This document shows, one piece after another, positions 1-8,192 of a stretch of 64,000 nucleotides of DNA (positions are counted from its first letter, which is position 1; each line of letters starts with the position of its first letter). Below the pieces are notes generated by a model. The model saw only the letters and a list, made by a program, of their open reading frames with translations, did not search any database and was not told the origin of the DNA. A program made the position numbers and the translations under genes. Origin of the DNA: Bradyrhizobium sp. CCBAU 051011 (GTDB lineage: Bacteria > Pseudomonadota > Alphaproteobacteria > Rhizobiales > Xanthobacteraceae). The stretch lies in the NCBI RefSeq assembly GCF_009930815.1, contig NZ_CP022222.1, forward strand, positions 6,056,501-6,120,500. Direction: 5' to 3'.

Positions 1-1
1 G

Positions 2-1006
2 ATGACAGAATCATTTCGTGTCGAAACGGGACCATTACCATCACCCGTTGATGGGGGCTTGGGGGAAGGAACCAAATTGAGGTTTGCAAGGTCGCTAAAA
101 TTTCGCGGCTGGGCGCTTCTCGGCGCCACCGCCTTCTGTCTCGCATTGCCAGGCGCAATCACGACGCTGGGCAACTCGGCGCATGCCGGCGGCGTCCTCG
201 AAGAACGCAAGCAGCCGATGCATTTCAAGTGGAATGCCTGCCAGCCCGATTGCAGAGGTTGGGTCTCGGCCGTCGGCATTGTCACGTCGGATAGTCCGCG
301 CGAGTTCGAGGAATTTGCAAAAAATCGCCAACTCGCCGGCGCGACCATCGTGCTGGATTCCAGCGGCGGCTCGGTCAACGATTCCATCGTGCTCGGCCGC
401 AAGTTCCGCAGTCTGGGTATGTTGACCACGGTCGGCACCACCGTGCGCAAGCAGACCCCGAATGGCGAACGCACCAGTGTGGCGCCGGAAGCCTATTGCG
501 AGTCGATGTGCGTGTTCCTGTTGCTGTCGGGCAAGACGCGTTACGTGCCGCCGGTCGCGCATGTCCGCGTGCACCAGATCTGGATGGGTGACCGCGCCGA
601 CGACGCCAAGGCTGCAAGCTATAGCGCGCAGGACCTGATGATCGTGCAGCGCGACATTGGCCGGCTCACCAAATACACCTTCGAAATGGGTGGCACCGGC
701 GATTTGCTGTCGCTCGCGCTCAGCGTTCCGCCTTGGGAAGATCTGCACGAATTGTCGCGCAGCGAATTGCGCCTGAGCAATCTGGTCACGACCGATGCGG
801 TCGCCGACGTGTTCCCGCAGGACAATTCATCCGTGCCGATGGCCGAGGCAAAGCCAGCCAAGCCGCAGGATCGCTTCGTCAGCTCCGCCATGGAAGGCGA
901 CGCGCAGCCGCAGCAGGGCAAGTCGACCAAGACCGCCGAAGCCGCGGTTCCGACCGGCGGCAATGCGACCGCGCCAGCGCAACCGGCCCAGCCGCAACAG
1001 AAGTAG
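2..1006 (+). CDS. Exported protein with ClpP-like (COG3904-type) fold
   Basis: The protein has 334 residues if the first ATG at base 2 is used; the true start may lie upstream of the window. A hydrophobic segment near residues 37-62, ending in Ala-His-Ala, looks like a signal peptide after a long N-terminal extension. The central part has the beta-strand and Gly-rich turn pattern SSGGSVNDSIVLG, then YCESMCVFLL, which resembles the Clp/crotonase-like fold of periplasmic COG3904 proteins. A classical Ser-His-Asp triad cannot be assigned, so protease activity is not claimed. The last 50 residues are Pro/Ala/Gln-rich and probably disordered. A palindromic repeat follows the stop and separates it from the convergent IscU-like gene. 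Confidence 0.7.
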   Translation: MTESFRVETGPLPSPVDGGLGEGTKLRFARSLKFRGWALLGATAFCLALPGAITTLGNSAHAGGVLEERKQPMHFKWNACQPDCRGWVSAVGIVTSDSPREFEEFAKNRQLAGATIVLDSSGGSVNDSIVLGRKFRSLGMLTTVGTTVRKQTPNGERTSVAPEAYCESMCVFLLLSGKTRYVPPVAHVRVHQIWMGDRADDAKAASYSAQDLMIVQRDIGRLTKYTFEMGGTGDLLSLALSVPPWEDLHELSRSELRLSNLVTTDAVADVFPQDNSSVPMAEAKPAKPQDRFVSSAMEGDAQPQQGKSTKTAEAAVPTGGNATAPAQPAQPQQK

Positions 1007-1022
1007 GTTTCAAATTGAAGCC

Positions 1023-1101
1023 GTCATTCCGGGGCGCGCAAAAGCGCGAACCCGGAATCTCGAGATTCCGGGTCTGGTCCTTCGGACCATCCCGGAATGA
1101 C
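1023..1101. repeat. REP/BIME-type palindromic repeat
   Basis: The ends form an inverted repeat (GTCATTCCGGG and CCCGGAATGAC). Inside lie a 22-bp perfect palindrome at 1051-1072, centred on CTCGAG, and a short GGTCC/GGACC hairpin. It sits between two convergent genes and could act as a shared transcription barrier. It is of the extragenic palindrome class common in Bradyrhizobium. Confidence 0.75.
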
Positions 1102-1106
1102 CAGCC

Positions 1107-1556
1107 TTACGCCTGCGCCGGCTGCTTGGCCCTGGCTTCGATCTGGCCAATGGCATCGACCACGGCGTCGAAGGTCAGCAGGGTCGAGGCGTGGCGGGCC
1201 TTGTAGTCGCGCACCGGCTCGAGCAGGGCGATGTCGGCCCATTTGCCCTGCGGCGGACCGCCGTTTTCCTTCAACATCTTGCGCACGGTTTCTCGCAACT
1301 CACGTAACTCGTCAGCGGTCGAGCCGACCACATGGCTCGCCATGATCGAGGAGGAGGCTTGTCCCAGCGCGCAGGCCTTCACGTCATGGGCGAAGTCGGT
1401 GACCACGGGGCCTTCCATCTTGAGGTCGACCTTGACGGTCGATCCGCACAGTTTGGAATGGGCGGTGGCGCTGGCGTGGGGGTCGGGGAGGCGTCCGAGA
1501 CGCGGAATATTGCCCGCAAGCTCGATAATCCGCTTGTTGTAGATGTCGTTCAGCAT
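1107..1556 (-). CDS. IscU/SufU-like Fe-S cluster scaffold protein
   Basis: This 149-residue protein has the U-type scaffold fold pattern: NPRLGRL-like N-terminus, the first ligand Cys in SKLCGSTVKV (about residue 37) and the second in VKACALGQASSSIM (about residue 62). The third conserved Cys, normally in a [KR]CATL-type motif near the C-terminus, is replaced: the matching stretch reads ARHASTLLTF. Family knowledge says U-type scaffolds assemble Fe-S clusters on three Cys. The loss suggests a modified or accessory role. It stands alone, divergent from folE; no isc or suf gene is next to it. Confidence 0.8.
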   Translation of the reverse strand: MLNDIYNKRIIELAGNIPRLGRLPDPHASATAHSKLCGSTVKVDLKMEGPVVTDFAHDVKACALGQASSSIMASHVVGSTADELRELRETVRKMLKENGGPPQGKWADIALLEPVRDYKARHASTLLTFDAVVDAIGQIEARAKQPAQA

Positions 1557-1591
1557 AGATCCGGGTCCCGGGCTCGGCTATGCGAGCGCCC

Positions 1592-1620
1592 TTGGCGGCT
1601 GGGTTTCACCGTCCTATATA
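1592..1620 (+). promoter_or_regulatory. Candidate sigma-70 promoter of folE
   Basis: TTGGCG at 1592-1597 and TATATA at 1615-1620 are separated by 17 bases. This would start transcription near 1627 and give folE a leader of about 160 nt. Confidence 0.45.
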
Positions 1621-1626
1621 TGAACA

Positions 1627-1788
1627 GGAACGGCGGAAAAACAGCCCGGCCGTTTGCCGAGGGCGGCCCGACATGGAAACCTGTCCGGTCGCCAGCGTTT
1701 TGAGGATGGGACTCAGGCGTCCGGCGGTAAACCGCCCCGTCTGCCCGGTGACACTCCGGTCTTTGCGGGCCGGTCGAACGGAGAAGAC
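1627..1788 (+). promoter_or_regulatory. Long structured 5' leader of folE
   Basis: This GC-rich stretch between the candidate promoter and folE holds several short hairpins: GGCCG/CGGCC near 1648-1668, GACA/TGTC near 1671-1686, and GGCGG-TAAA-CCGCC near 1723-1736. An open frame runs through it in phase with folE from 1654 but lacks a ribosome site and is not family-conserved sequence. Alphaproteobacterial folE leaders are known to carry the folE motif (THF-II riboswitch); I could not recognise that consensus here. Confidence 0.35.
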
Positions 1789-2511
1789 ATGGACGCATTG
1801 ATCAAATCCCTCCGCCCAGGCAAGCCTTCTGACGCCAAGCCTTCCGAGGTGAAGTCACCCGATGTGGCGCCGGAAACCCGTCCGGCCGAGCTCGATCCCG
1901 CCGAATTCTTGGCTGCCGCCGTCCGTGCCGACCTGCCGCGCCCGTCGCGCGCCGAGGCCGAACACGCCGTGCAGACGCTGCTGAGCTATATCGGTGAGAA
2001 TCCCGGCCGCGAGGGCCTTTTGGATACGCCGCGCCGGGTGGTCGAAGCCTTCGACGAACTCTATCAGGGCTACCACCAGTGCCCGGCCGAGGTGCTGGAC
2101 CGCACCTTCGGTGAAACCGCCGGTTATGACGACTTTGTTCTCGTCCGCGACATCGAATTCACCTCGCAATGCGAGCATCACATGATGCCGTTCTACGGCA
2201 GGGCGCATATCGCCTATACGCCGGTGGAGCGGGTGGTTGGCCTCTCGAAGCTGGCGCGCCTGACCGATATCTTCGCCCGCCGCCTGCAGACCCAGGAGCA
2301 CCTGACCGCCCAGATCGCGGCTGCGATCGACGAGGTCTTGAAGCCCCGCGGCGTTGCCGTGCTGATCGAGGCGGAGCATACCTGCATGTCGGTGCGTGGC
2401 GTCGCCAAGCATGGCGCGATGACATTCACCAGCCGCTTCACCGGCATGTTCCGCGACAATCCGGCGGAGCAGCAGCGTTTCCTGTCCCTGGTGCGAGGAC
2501 CGAGCCGGTAG
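1789..2511 (+). CDS. folE: GTP cyclohydrolase I
   Basis: FolE converts GTP to 7,8-dihydroneopterin triphosphate, the first step of folate (tetrahydrobiopterin-type) synthesis, in the cytoplasm. The 240-residue product starts at ATG 1789, five bases after GGAG; an earlier in-frame start at 1654 lacks a ribosome site. The zinc-binding pieces are visible: [10 protein letters not shown] in the middle and HTCMSVRGV near the C-terminus, plus the typical [14 protein letters not shown] entry. The first 50 residues are a Pro/Lys-rich extension. hisI follows after 28 bases, so the two are probably cotranscribed, as in other Rhizobiales. Confidence 0.95.
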   Translation: MDALIKSLRPGKPSDAKPSEVKSPDVAPETRPAELDPAEFLAAAVRADLPRPSRAEAEHAVQTLLSYIGENPGREGLLDTPRRVVEAFDELYQGYHQCPAEVLDRTFGETAGYDDFVLVRDIEFTSQCEHHMMPFYGRAHIAYTPVERVVGLSKLARLTDIFARRLQTQEHLTAQIAAAIDEVLKPRGVAVLIEAEHTCMSVRGVAKHGAMTFTSRFTGMFRDNPAEQQRFLSLVRGPSR

Positions 2512-2539
2512 CCTCGCCGAAATTTCCGCGAGGAATACC

Positions 2540-2968
2540 GTGTCGACATCAGCAACTGTCAACGAGCGCGAAGAGGGGCTGGCCTTCCAGCCCAAATTCG
2601 ACGCGTCGGGCCTAGTGACCTGCGTGGCGACGGACGCGGCGACCGGCCATGTGCTGATGGTCGCCCACATGAATGACGAGGCGCTGCGGAAGACGATCGC
2701 GACAGGCGATGCTTGGTACTTCAGCCGCTCGCGCAATGCGTTGTGGCGAAAAGGTGAGACGTCGGGTCAGACCCAGCGCGTGGTCGAGATGCGCACCGAT
2801 TGCGATCAGGACGCGGTCTGGATCCGTGTCGAGCAGACCGGCGCCGCATGCCACACCGGCCGGCACTCATGCTTCTACCGCAAGGTCGACACAGCGGATG
2901 GCGGCACGCGCCTGTCCTTCGTCGATGCTGACCGGCAGTTCGATCCAGGCAAGGTTTATCGCAAGTGA
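2540..2968 (+). CDS. hisI: Phosphoribosyl-AMP cyclohydrolase
   Basis: HisI opens the adenine ring of phosphoribosyl-AMP in the third step of histidine synthesis. The 142-residue protein starts at GTG 2540, five bases after AGGA. Family signatures are clear: [27 protein letters not shown], the acidic metal site TDCDQDA, and the Zn-binding [12 protein letters not shown]. There is no fused HisE (pyrophosphohydrolase) domain, as usual in alphaproteobacteria. It lies directly after folE. Confidence 0.95.
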   Translation: MSTSATVNEREEGLAFQPKFDASGLVTCVATDAATGHVLMVAHMNDEALRKTIATGDAWYFSRSRNALWRKGETSGQTQRVVEMRTDCDQDAVWIRVEQTGAACHTGRHSCFYRKVDTADGGTRLSFVDADRQFDPGKVYRK

Positions 2969-3110
2969 CCTCGTTATTCCCGGAACGACCGGCACGAGCG
3001 CCCTTAACCCGCCATTAACCATGATTGCGGCAGTCTCGACCGCGGAGGTCCTGATTGCCGGGGCCTTATGAGCCCGCGCGAGGTTTCGCGAGGAGCGGGG
3101 CAGCGGAGAC

Positions 3111-4175
3111 ATGGCGGTCGACACAACAAGCGCCACGGCTGCGGCAGGTGTCGATCCCACGCGCGCGAGGATCGCGGGCTCGATCAAGCAGGCGGCATCG
3201 ACCACCGGCGCCAGCTTCGAATACCTGCTCGCCACCGCGAAGATGGAATCCAATTTCAACCCGAAGGCGGCCGCCACCACCTCGTCGGCGCGCGGGCTGT
3301 TTCAGTTCATCGACCAGACCTGGCTCGGCACGGTGAAGGAGGCGGGACCTCATCTCGGCTACGACAAATATGCCGACGCCATCACCAAAAATTCCGACGG
3401 CCGCTATTCGGTCGACGATCCCACCGCGCGCGCCGCGATCATGCGGCTGCGCGACGATCCTGAGGCCGCGTCGGCGATGGCGGGGGTGCTGACGCAATCC
3501 AACAGCTTCAAGCTGACCGGCAAGATCGGCCGCCGCCCGACCGATGCCGAACTCTATATGGCGCATTTCATGGGCGTCGGCGGCGCCGGCAAACTGATCC
3601 AGAGCGCCGAGGACAATCCGAACGCCTCCGCCGTGCGGATGTTTCCGAACGCAGCGGCGGCCAACCAATCGATCTTCTATGACCGCTCCGGACAGCCGCG
3701 CAGCGTCTCCGAGGTCTATTCGGTGCTAAGCACGCGCTACGCGGCTGCCGCCAACTCGCCGGTGACGCGCACGGCGATGGCGGCCGCAGGCGGCGACCTG
3801 CCAAGGCGCGTCACGGTGGCGAGCAACGCCGTGCCAACGGCAACCGCAATCGACAACGCGGCCTATCTCTCGAGCTTCCCGGATCAACGCGCCGTGACGC
3901 CGGTCGCAGCAGCGTCGCAGACCGCCTCGCCCTCGACGGACCCGATCTTCCGCTCGCTGTTCCAGGCCGGCGAACGCACCCAGCCGATCTCGCCCGCGGT
4001 GCAGGAATTGTGGGGCAGCAATTCGTCGCTGACCTCGGTTACGCCAGCAACCTCGGTTGCGCCAGCAACCTCAGTTGCTTCCGCGAGCACGGCATTGTCG
4101 GGCCACAAGCCCGAGGTCCGCGCCCCCGGAAGGCTCGATCTGTTCAGCGACCGCAACGGCACGTTCTCAAGCTAG
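3111..4175 (+). CDS. Lytic transglycosylase-like (SLT) protein
   Basis: The 354-residue product carries a lysozyme-like transglycosylase domain at about residues 20-170. ATAKMESNFNP contains the likely catalytic Glu, followed by SARGLFQFIDQTWL and later LYMAHFMGVGGAGKL. Such enzymes cleave peptidoglycan between MurNAc and GlcNAc. The last 150 residues are Ala/Ser/Thr-rich with repeated SVTPATSVAPATSVA units and look disordered. No clear signal peptide is visible, so export may use another route, as in flagellum- or secretion-linked members. It is preceded by GGAG and stands alone. Confidence 0.8.
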   Translation: MAVDTTSATAAAGVDPTRARIAGSIKQAASTTGASFEYLLATAKMESNFNPKAAATTSSARGLFQFIDQTWLGTVKEAGPHLGYDKYADAITKNSDGRYSVDDPTARAAIMRLRDDPEAASAMAGVLTQSNSFKLTGKIGRRPTDAELYMAHFMGVGGAGKLIQSAEDNPNASAVRMFPNAAAANQSIFYDRSGQPRSVSEVYSVLSTRYAAAANSPVTRTAMAAAGGDLPRRVTVASNAVPTATAIDNAAYLSSFPDQRAVTPVAAASQTASPSTDPIFRSLFQAGERTQPISPAVQELWGSNSSLTSVTPATSVAPATSVASASTALSGHKPEVRAPGRLDLFSDRNGTFSS

Positions 4176-4553
4176 CGACAGAGGAGGGTGTCCGGCAGGA
4201 TACGAAGGCTTTTGGACGTGCCTGTCACGAAGGGGCTGCCGGATTCTTCGTTCGCTCGCGTCAAGCCTGAGTTGTACGCGGGATTTCCTACCGGATGTAC
4301 CAACGCCATCTTCTGGTGAACCGCTCGAGCGCTTCGGCGATCTTCATCGTGATCGGCTCCCGGAAAAACCGGGAGAGGAAAGCATCCATTATCGCGATGC
4401 GGTCCTAAAACATTAACGAGGCGTTGTGTCTCCCTTAACAAAACGTCAATAAAACCAGCCGTTTATGGTGAACCCTTTGTTAAGCGTCGTGGTTTATTTT
4501 TTCTAATAGTGGCATCGCGTTCCGGTGTCGTTTGAGGTTGCGTAGCCAGGACC
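4176..4553. other. Intergenic region with one hairpin, no gene seen
   Basis: These 378 bases hold no convincing ORF. A perfect 7-bp stem with an A5 loop lies at 4357-4375 but has no U-run after it. The 3' part (about 4400-4520) becomes AT-rich and probably carries the promoter of the DUF2336 gene. Confidence 0.5.
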
Positions 4554-5729
4554 ATGATTGTTCGGCAGTTCATCAGTTGGATTCGTACCGCTCCGGCAGG
4601 CGAGCGGGCAGAGGCGACGCGGGCGTTGGCGCGGGCCTGGTTGATTTCAGATCTCAGCGACGACGACCGCATCGCCGCCGAAGGCGCGCTTCTGATGCAG
4701 CTCGATGATCCGTCGCCGCTGGTTCGCCAAGCGATGGCGGAAGTCTTCGCTCGCAGTTCGGATGCGCCGGCCGCGATCGTGCAGGCGCTATCGCTCGATC
4801 AGCCCTCGATCGCGCTTCCCGTCCTCGAACATTCGCCGCTTTTGATCGATGCCGACCTCGTCGACATCGTCGCCACCGGCAACAGCGACATGCAATGCGC
4901 CATCGCGCGCCGCCTCCATCTGCCGCCTTCGGTGTCGGCCGCGATTGCCGAAGTCGGCTCGGCGGCCGCAGCGCTCGAACTGATCGAAAACGCCTATGCC
5001 GAGCTGGCGCCGTTTTCCTGGGACCGCATCGTCGAACGTCACGGCCATCTCGCCGCGATCAGGGAATCGATGCTGGTGCTCGAAGGCTTGCCCGCCGCGA
5101 CCCGCGCGGCGCTGGTTGCCAAACTTTCCGAGACGCTGGCGCAATTCGTCGTCGCGCGGAACTGGCTGAGCGCCGACCGGGCTGGGCGGCTCGCGAGCGA
5201 GGCGCGCGAACGCTCGGCCGTGAACATCGCGGCGCGTTCGCGCGGCGAGGACATGGTCGGGTTGATCCGGCACCTGCGCGCCACCGGGCAACTGACCGCG
5301 GGCCTGATCCTGCGCGCGCTGTTGTCGGGCAATCTCGACCTGTTCGATGCTTCGCTCGCCGAACTGGCCGACCTGCCGCTGGCCCGCGTCACCGCGCTGC
5401 TGCACGACCGCGGCGGCGCCAGCCTGCAGGCGCTCCTGATCCGTGCTGGCTTCCCCGAATCGACGTTCGGTGCCTTCCGCATCGCGCTCGAGGTCAGCCA
5501 TGAGACCGGTTTTGTCGATACGGTCGGTGGCGCCGCAAGATTGCGCCGCCGCATGGTCGAGCGCGTGCTGACCTATTGCGAGACCGACCGCAAGGCTGCC
5601 GAACCGTTGTTGATCCTGCTGCGGCGTTTTGCGACCGAGTCCGCGCGCGAGGAAGCCCGCATGTTCTGCGAGGAACTGGTCGCCGACGAAGCGTTCGTGC
5701 CGCCCGTGCGCGATCTGATCGCGGCGTAA
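4554..5729 (+). CDS. DUF2336 domain protein
   Basis: This 391-residue cytoplasmic protein is helical throughout with HEAT-like repeats, for example DDPSPLVRQAMAEVFARSSDAP and LEHSPLLIDADLVDIV. It contains the pattern of DUF2336, a family of unknown molecular function that is common in alphaproteobacteria and often found beside signalling genes. No catalytic motif is visible. The ATG at 4554 begins MIVRQFISW. It faces an Hpt/receiver pair on the other strand; the function link is only suggestive. Confidence 0.8.
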   Translation: MIVRQFISWIRTAPAGERAEATRALARAWLISDLSDDDRIAAEGALLMQLDDPSPLVRQAMAEVFARSSDAPAAIVQALSLDQPSIALPVLEHSPLLIDADLVDIVATGNSDMQCAIARRLHLPPSVSAAIAEVGSAAAALELIENAYAELAPFSWDRIVERHGHLAAIRESMLVLEGLPAATRAALVAKLSETLAQFVVARNWLSADRAGRLASEARERSAVNIAARSRGEDMVGLIRHLRATGQLTAGLILRALLSGNLDLFDASLAELADLPLARVTALLHDRGGASLQALLIRAGFPESTFGAFRIALEVSHETGFVDTVGGAARLRRRMVERVLTYCETDRKAAEPLLILLRRFATESAREEARMFCEELVADEAFVPPVRDLIAA

Positions 5730-5740
5730 GGTTTGAGATT

Positions 5741-5832
5741 TCGTAGGGTGGGCAACGCGAAGCGTGCCCACCATTTTCTAGCAGCACAAGGATGGTGGGC
5801 ACGGCGCAAGAGCGCCTTTGCCCACCTTACGA
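5741..5832. repeat. REP-type inverted repeat (GTAGGGTGGGC family)
   Basis: Two arms, CGTAGGGTGGGCA near 5742 and TGCCCACCTTACG near 5819, plus internal GTGGGCAC/GTGCCCAC copies, form an imperfect long hairpin just after the DUF2336 stop. This type is frequent between Bradyrhizobium genes. Confidence 0.75.
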
Positions 5833-5853
5833 AGCTGCAGCAACATATTCGGT

Positions 5854-5974
5854 GTCGTCCCTGCGAACGCAGGGACCCATAACCACAGCCGTTTGTGGTT
5901 ACGTGAAGTCATCGACCAGCATGTCTTAAATCGAGAAGCCCTGGCGTATGGGTCCCTGCGTTCGCAGGGACGAC
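5854..5974. repeat. Composite palindrome, CCCTGCGAACGCAGGGA family
   Basis: The outer arms are 28-bp near-perfect inverted repeats at 5854-5881 and 5946-5974; each arm is itself a small palindrome (CCCTGCG/CGCAGGG). A separate AACCACA/TGTGGTT hairpin lies at 5881-5900 inside. Together with the preceding repeat it fills the gap between two convergent genes. Confidence 0.8.
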
Positions 5975-5997
5975 GCGTGGAGAAATCCCGTCTTGTC

Positions 5998-6576
5998 CTA
6001 CTCCGCCGGAACGATGCTCGGCGCCAGGATCGCTTCGAGATGCTCGGGTCGGTCGCGGTTGACCTTCAGCAAAAACTCGTCCGCGACGCCGCGCAGTTGT
6101 TTGCTGAGCTTGCTCGCCATCACGGCGGTGTCGAGCTTGGTGCGTTCGCGCACGATCGCCTGAATGGCGTTGATGTGGTGGGTGATCAGCTCAGGTGGGA
6201 CTTGGTCGAGGTCGGGCGCGTGTTCGATGATGCGGCACAGGCTTTCGGCGGCAGCTCCAGCGGAAGGGAAGCCGAAAGTGGCGGCGTCGCCCTTGATGTC
6301 ATGGGCGGCGCGAAACAGTTCTTCGCGGTTGTCGACGGTGAATCCGTCGCGGAGGATGACCGCGTGCGCGGCAGAGAGACGGTCGGCCTCGATCGCCATC
6401 CACGTCTTGAATTCGCCGGACAATCCCGCGAGCGCCTTTTCCGCGCGCCCAACGGGATCGTCGAGATCGGATTCGGGAACGCGCAGCAGCACCTTGCGTA
6501 GCGGATTGGGCTGCGTGATCACGTGGTGATCGGCAAACGATTTGACCTGTATCGTGCCTAGCTTTTCTTTGGCCAT
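5998..6576 (-). CDS. Hpt-domain phosphotransfer protein
   Basis: The 192-residue protein has a histidine phosphotransfer core: LFRAAHDIKGDAATFG near residues 88-100, with the likely phosphorylated His at about residue 92, in a helical bundle running from about 50 to 150. No kinase or receiver domain is attached, so it would relay phosphate between other proteins. It lies 21 bases after the receiver-only gene on the same strand, so the two are probably translated from one message and may be partners. Confidence 0.85.
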   Translation of the reverse strand: MAKEKLGTIQVKSFADHHVITQPNPLRKVLLRVPESDLDDPVGRAEKALAGLSGEFKTWMAIEADRLSAAHAVILRDGFTVDNREELFRAAHDIKGDAATFGFPSAGAAAESLCRIIEHAPDLDQVPPELITHHINAIQAIVRERTKLDTAVMASKLSKQLRGVADEFLLKVNRDRPEHLEAILAPSIVPAE

Positions 6577-6597
6577 GATGGTCTCTCCAGGCTCGCG

Positions 6598-7143
6598 CTA
6601 GACGTTCGAACGCGCTTTGTCGAGCAGCGACGGCTGCTGCATCACTTCCACCTCGCCGCCGACGCGGCGCTCGGGGCCGATATAGGTGTTGTTGGTGTTG
6701 CGCCGGCGGTCCGGGCCGAAATAGGTCTTGGTCTTGATGAAGGGACGCGGGCTGGCGACGACGTTGAGGATGCGCTGGTAGAGGCCCTTGGCCGAGATCG
6801 GCTTGGCCAGAAACTCGGTGACGCCGGCGTCGCGCGCGACCGTCACGCGCCGCTTCTCCGAATGTCCGGTCAGCATGATGATGGGGGCGTAGGGATTGCC
6901 CTTGGATTCCGGCTGCCGGATCATCTGCGCCAGTTCGAGGCCGTCGAAGATCGGCATCGCCCAATCGGTGATGACGATGTCGGGCACGTAGTGGCTGTAC
7001 ATTTCGAGCGCAGTGGCGCCGTCCTCGGCCTCATAGACTTCGCGCGCGCCGAACGAATGCAGCAACGTCCGCAGGATGCGGCGCATATGCGGATTGTCGT
7101 CGCAAATCAGAAATCGCAGCTTGTTGAAGTCGATGCGATACAT
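6598..7143 (-). CDS. Single-domain response regulator
   Basis: This 181-residue protein has a CheY-like receiver domain at about residues 9-130. The acidic pocket is D15/D16, the phospho-acceptor Asp is about residue 60 (VITDWAMP), the Thr/Ser switch lies in IIMLTGH, and the conserved Lys is in FLAKPIS. The tail of about 50 residues contains two repeated motifs, YFGPDRRR and YIGPERRV, typical of the rhizobial receiver family that accompanies Hpt proteins. There is no DNA-binding or enzymatic output domain. It is the first gene of a two-gene unit with the Hpt gene. Confidence 0.88.
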   Translation of the reverse strand: MYRIDFNKLRFLICDDNPHMRRILRTLLHSFGAREVYEAEDGATALEMYSHYVPDIVITDWAMPIFDGLELAQMIRQPESKGNPYAPIIMLTGHSEKRRVTVARDAGVTEFLAKPISAKGLYQRILNVVASPRPFIKTKTYFGPDRRRNTNNTYIGPERRVGGEVEVMQQPSLLDKARSNV

Positions 7144-7288
7144 GGTCCGGCCCGGCCCAGCAAAACGGTATACTGGCGTTAACCATATCGCGGCGGCCGT
7201 TAAGGAATGGTTGCGAAGCGGGCGTATTGGACTTGCGCGACACCATTTTCAGACAGGGGATTCAGTTCCAAGCCAGCCCCCGACGGCG

Positions 7289-8068
7289 TCAGGACCCGAA
7301 CTGCTCGCGCAGAATGCGTTCCTCGAGGCTGTGACCGGGGTCGAACAGCATCCGCATCGAGATCGTCTTGTCCGAGAGCACCTCGACGCGGCGGACGTCG
7401 CGCACGTCGTCATGGTCGGCGGCGGCGGCGACGGGGCGCTTTTCGCCCTCGAGCACCTCGATCACCACGAAGGCGGAGTTCGGGAGCAGGGCGCCGCGCC
7501 AGCGTCTGGGGCGGAACGCGCTGATCGGGGTCAGCGCCAGCAGCGCGGCGTTGATCGGCAGGATCGGTCCCTGCGCTGACAGGTTATAGGCGGTGGAGCC
7601 GGCCGGCGTCGCCACCAGGATGCCGTCGGCGATCAATTCCGCCATCCGCTCGTGTTCGTCGATCAGGATACGCAAATGCGCGGCCTGGTTGGTCTGGCGA
7701 AACAGCGCGACCTCGTTGATGGCGTGATGCAGATGCACCGCGCCATGCACGTCGGTGGCGCGCATCAGCAGCGGATTGATCAGGGATTCCCGGGCCGCTG
7801 CCAGCCGCGTGTGCAAATCGTGCGTGGTGAATTCGTTCATCAGGAAGCCGACGGTGCCGCGATGCATGCCATAGATCGGCTTGCCGGAGCGCATATGGGC
7901 GTGCAGCGTCTGCAGCATCAATCCATCGCCGCCGAGCGCCACCACGACGTCGGCATCGGCGGAGGCGTGGTTGCCGTAGAGCTTGACGAGCTGCGCCAGC
8001 GCGGCCTGCGCCTCGGCGCTTGCGCTCGCGACGAAGGCGATCCGGTCGTATCGCTTGGAAGTGGCCAT
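7289..8068 (-). CDS. nadK: NAD kinase
   Basis: NadK phosphorylates NAD to NADP in the cytoplasm. The 259-residue product shows the GGDG nucleotide motif at about residues 46-49 ([11 protein letters not shown]), the family turn [10 protein letters not shown], and the Gly-rich [16 protein letters not shown]. Length and architecture fit the short bacterial type. It is separated by 145 bases from the response regulator downstream, so it may be its own unit. No regulatory site was recognised. Confidence 0.93.
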   Translation of the reverse strand: MATSKRYDRIAFVASASAEAQAALAQLVKLYGNHASADADVVVALGGDGLMLQTLHAHMRSGKPIYGMHRGTVGFLMNEFTTHDLHTRLAAARESLINPLLMRATDVHGAVHLHHAINEVALFRQTNQAAHLRILIDEHERMAELIADGILVATPAGSTAYNLSAQGPILPINAALLALTPISAFRPRRWRGALLPNSAFVVIEVLEGEKRPVAAAADHDDVRDVRRVEVLSDKTISMRMLFDPGHSLEERILREQFGS

Positions 8069-8192
8069 GGGACGACGAACTCACAGCTGGCGCCGGATTG
8101 CGCCGCGCTCGTCTATACACCTTGTCGGGGCTTGTCGAGATGGCCGGACCGCCCTTTCGCGCCGGTAACGTAAACCGGCGGTCATCGGGATG

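Noticed and set aside
1627..1788. THF-II riboswitch in the folE leader
   Set aside because: I could not find the conserved core recalled for that class; left as an unassigned structured leader.
4357..4375. Hairpin CTCCCGG-A5-CCGGGAG as a terminator of the transglycosylase gene
   Set aside because: No U-run follows and it lies 180 bases past the stop.
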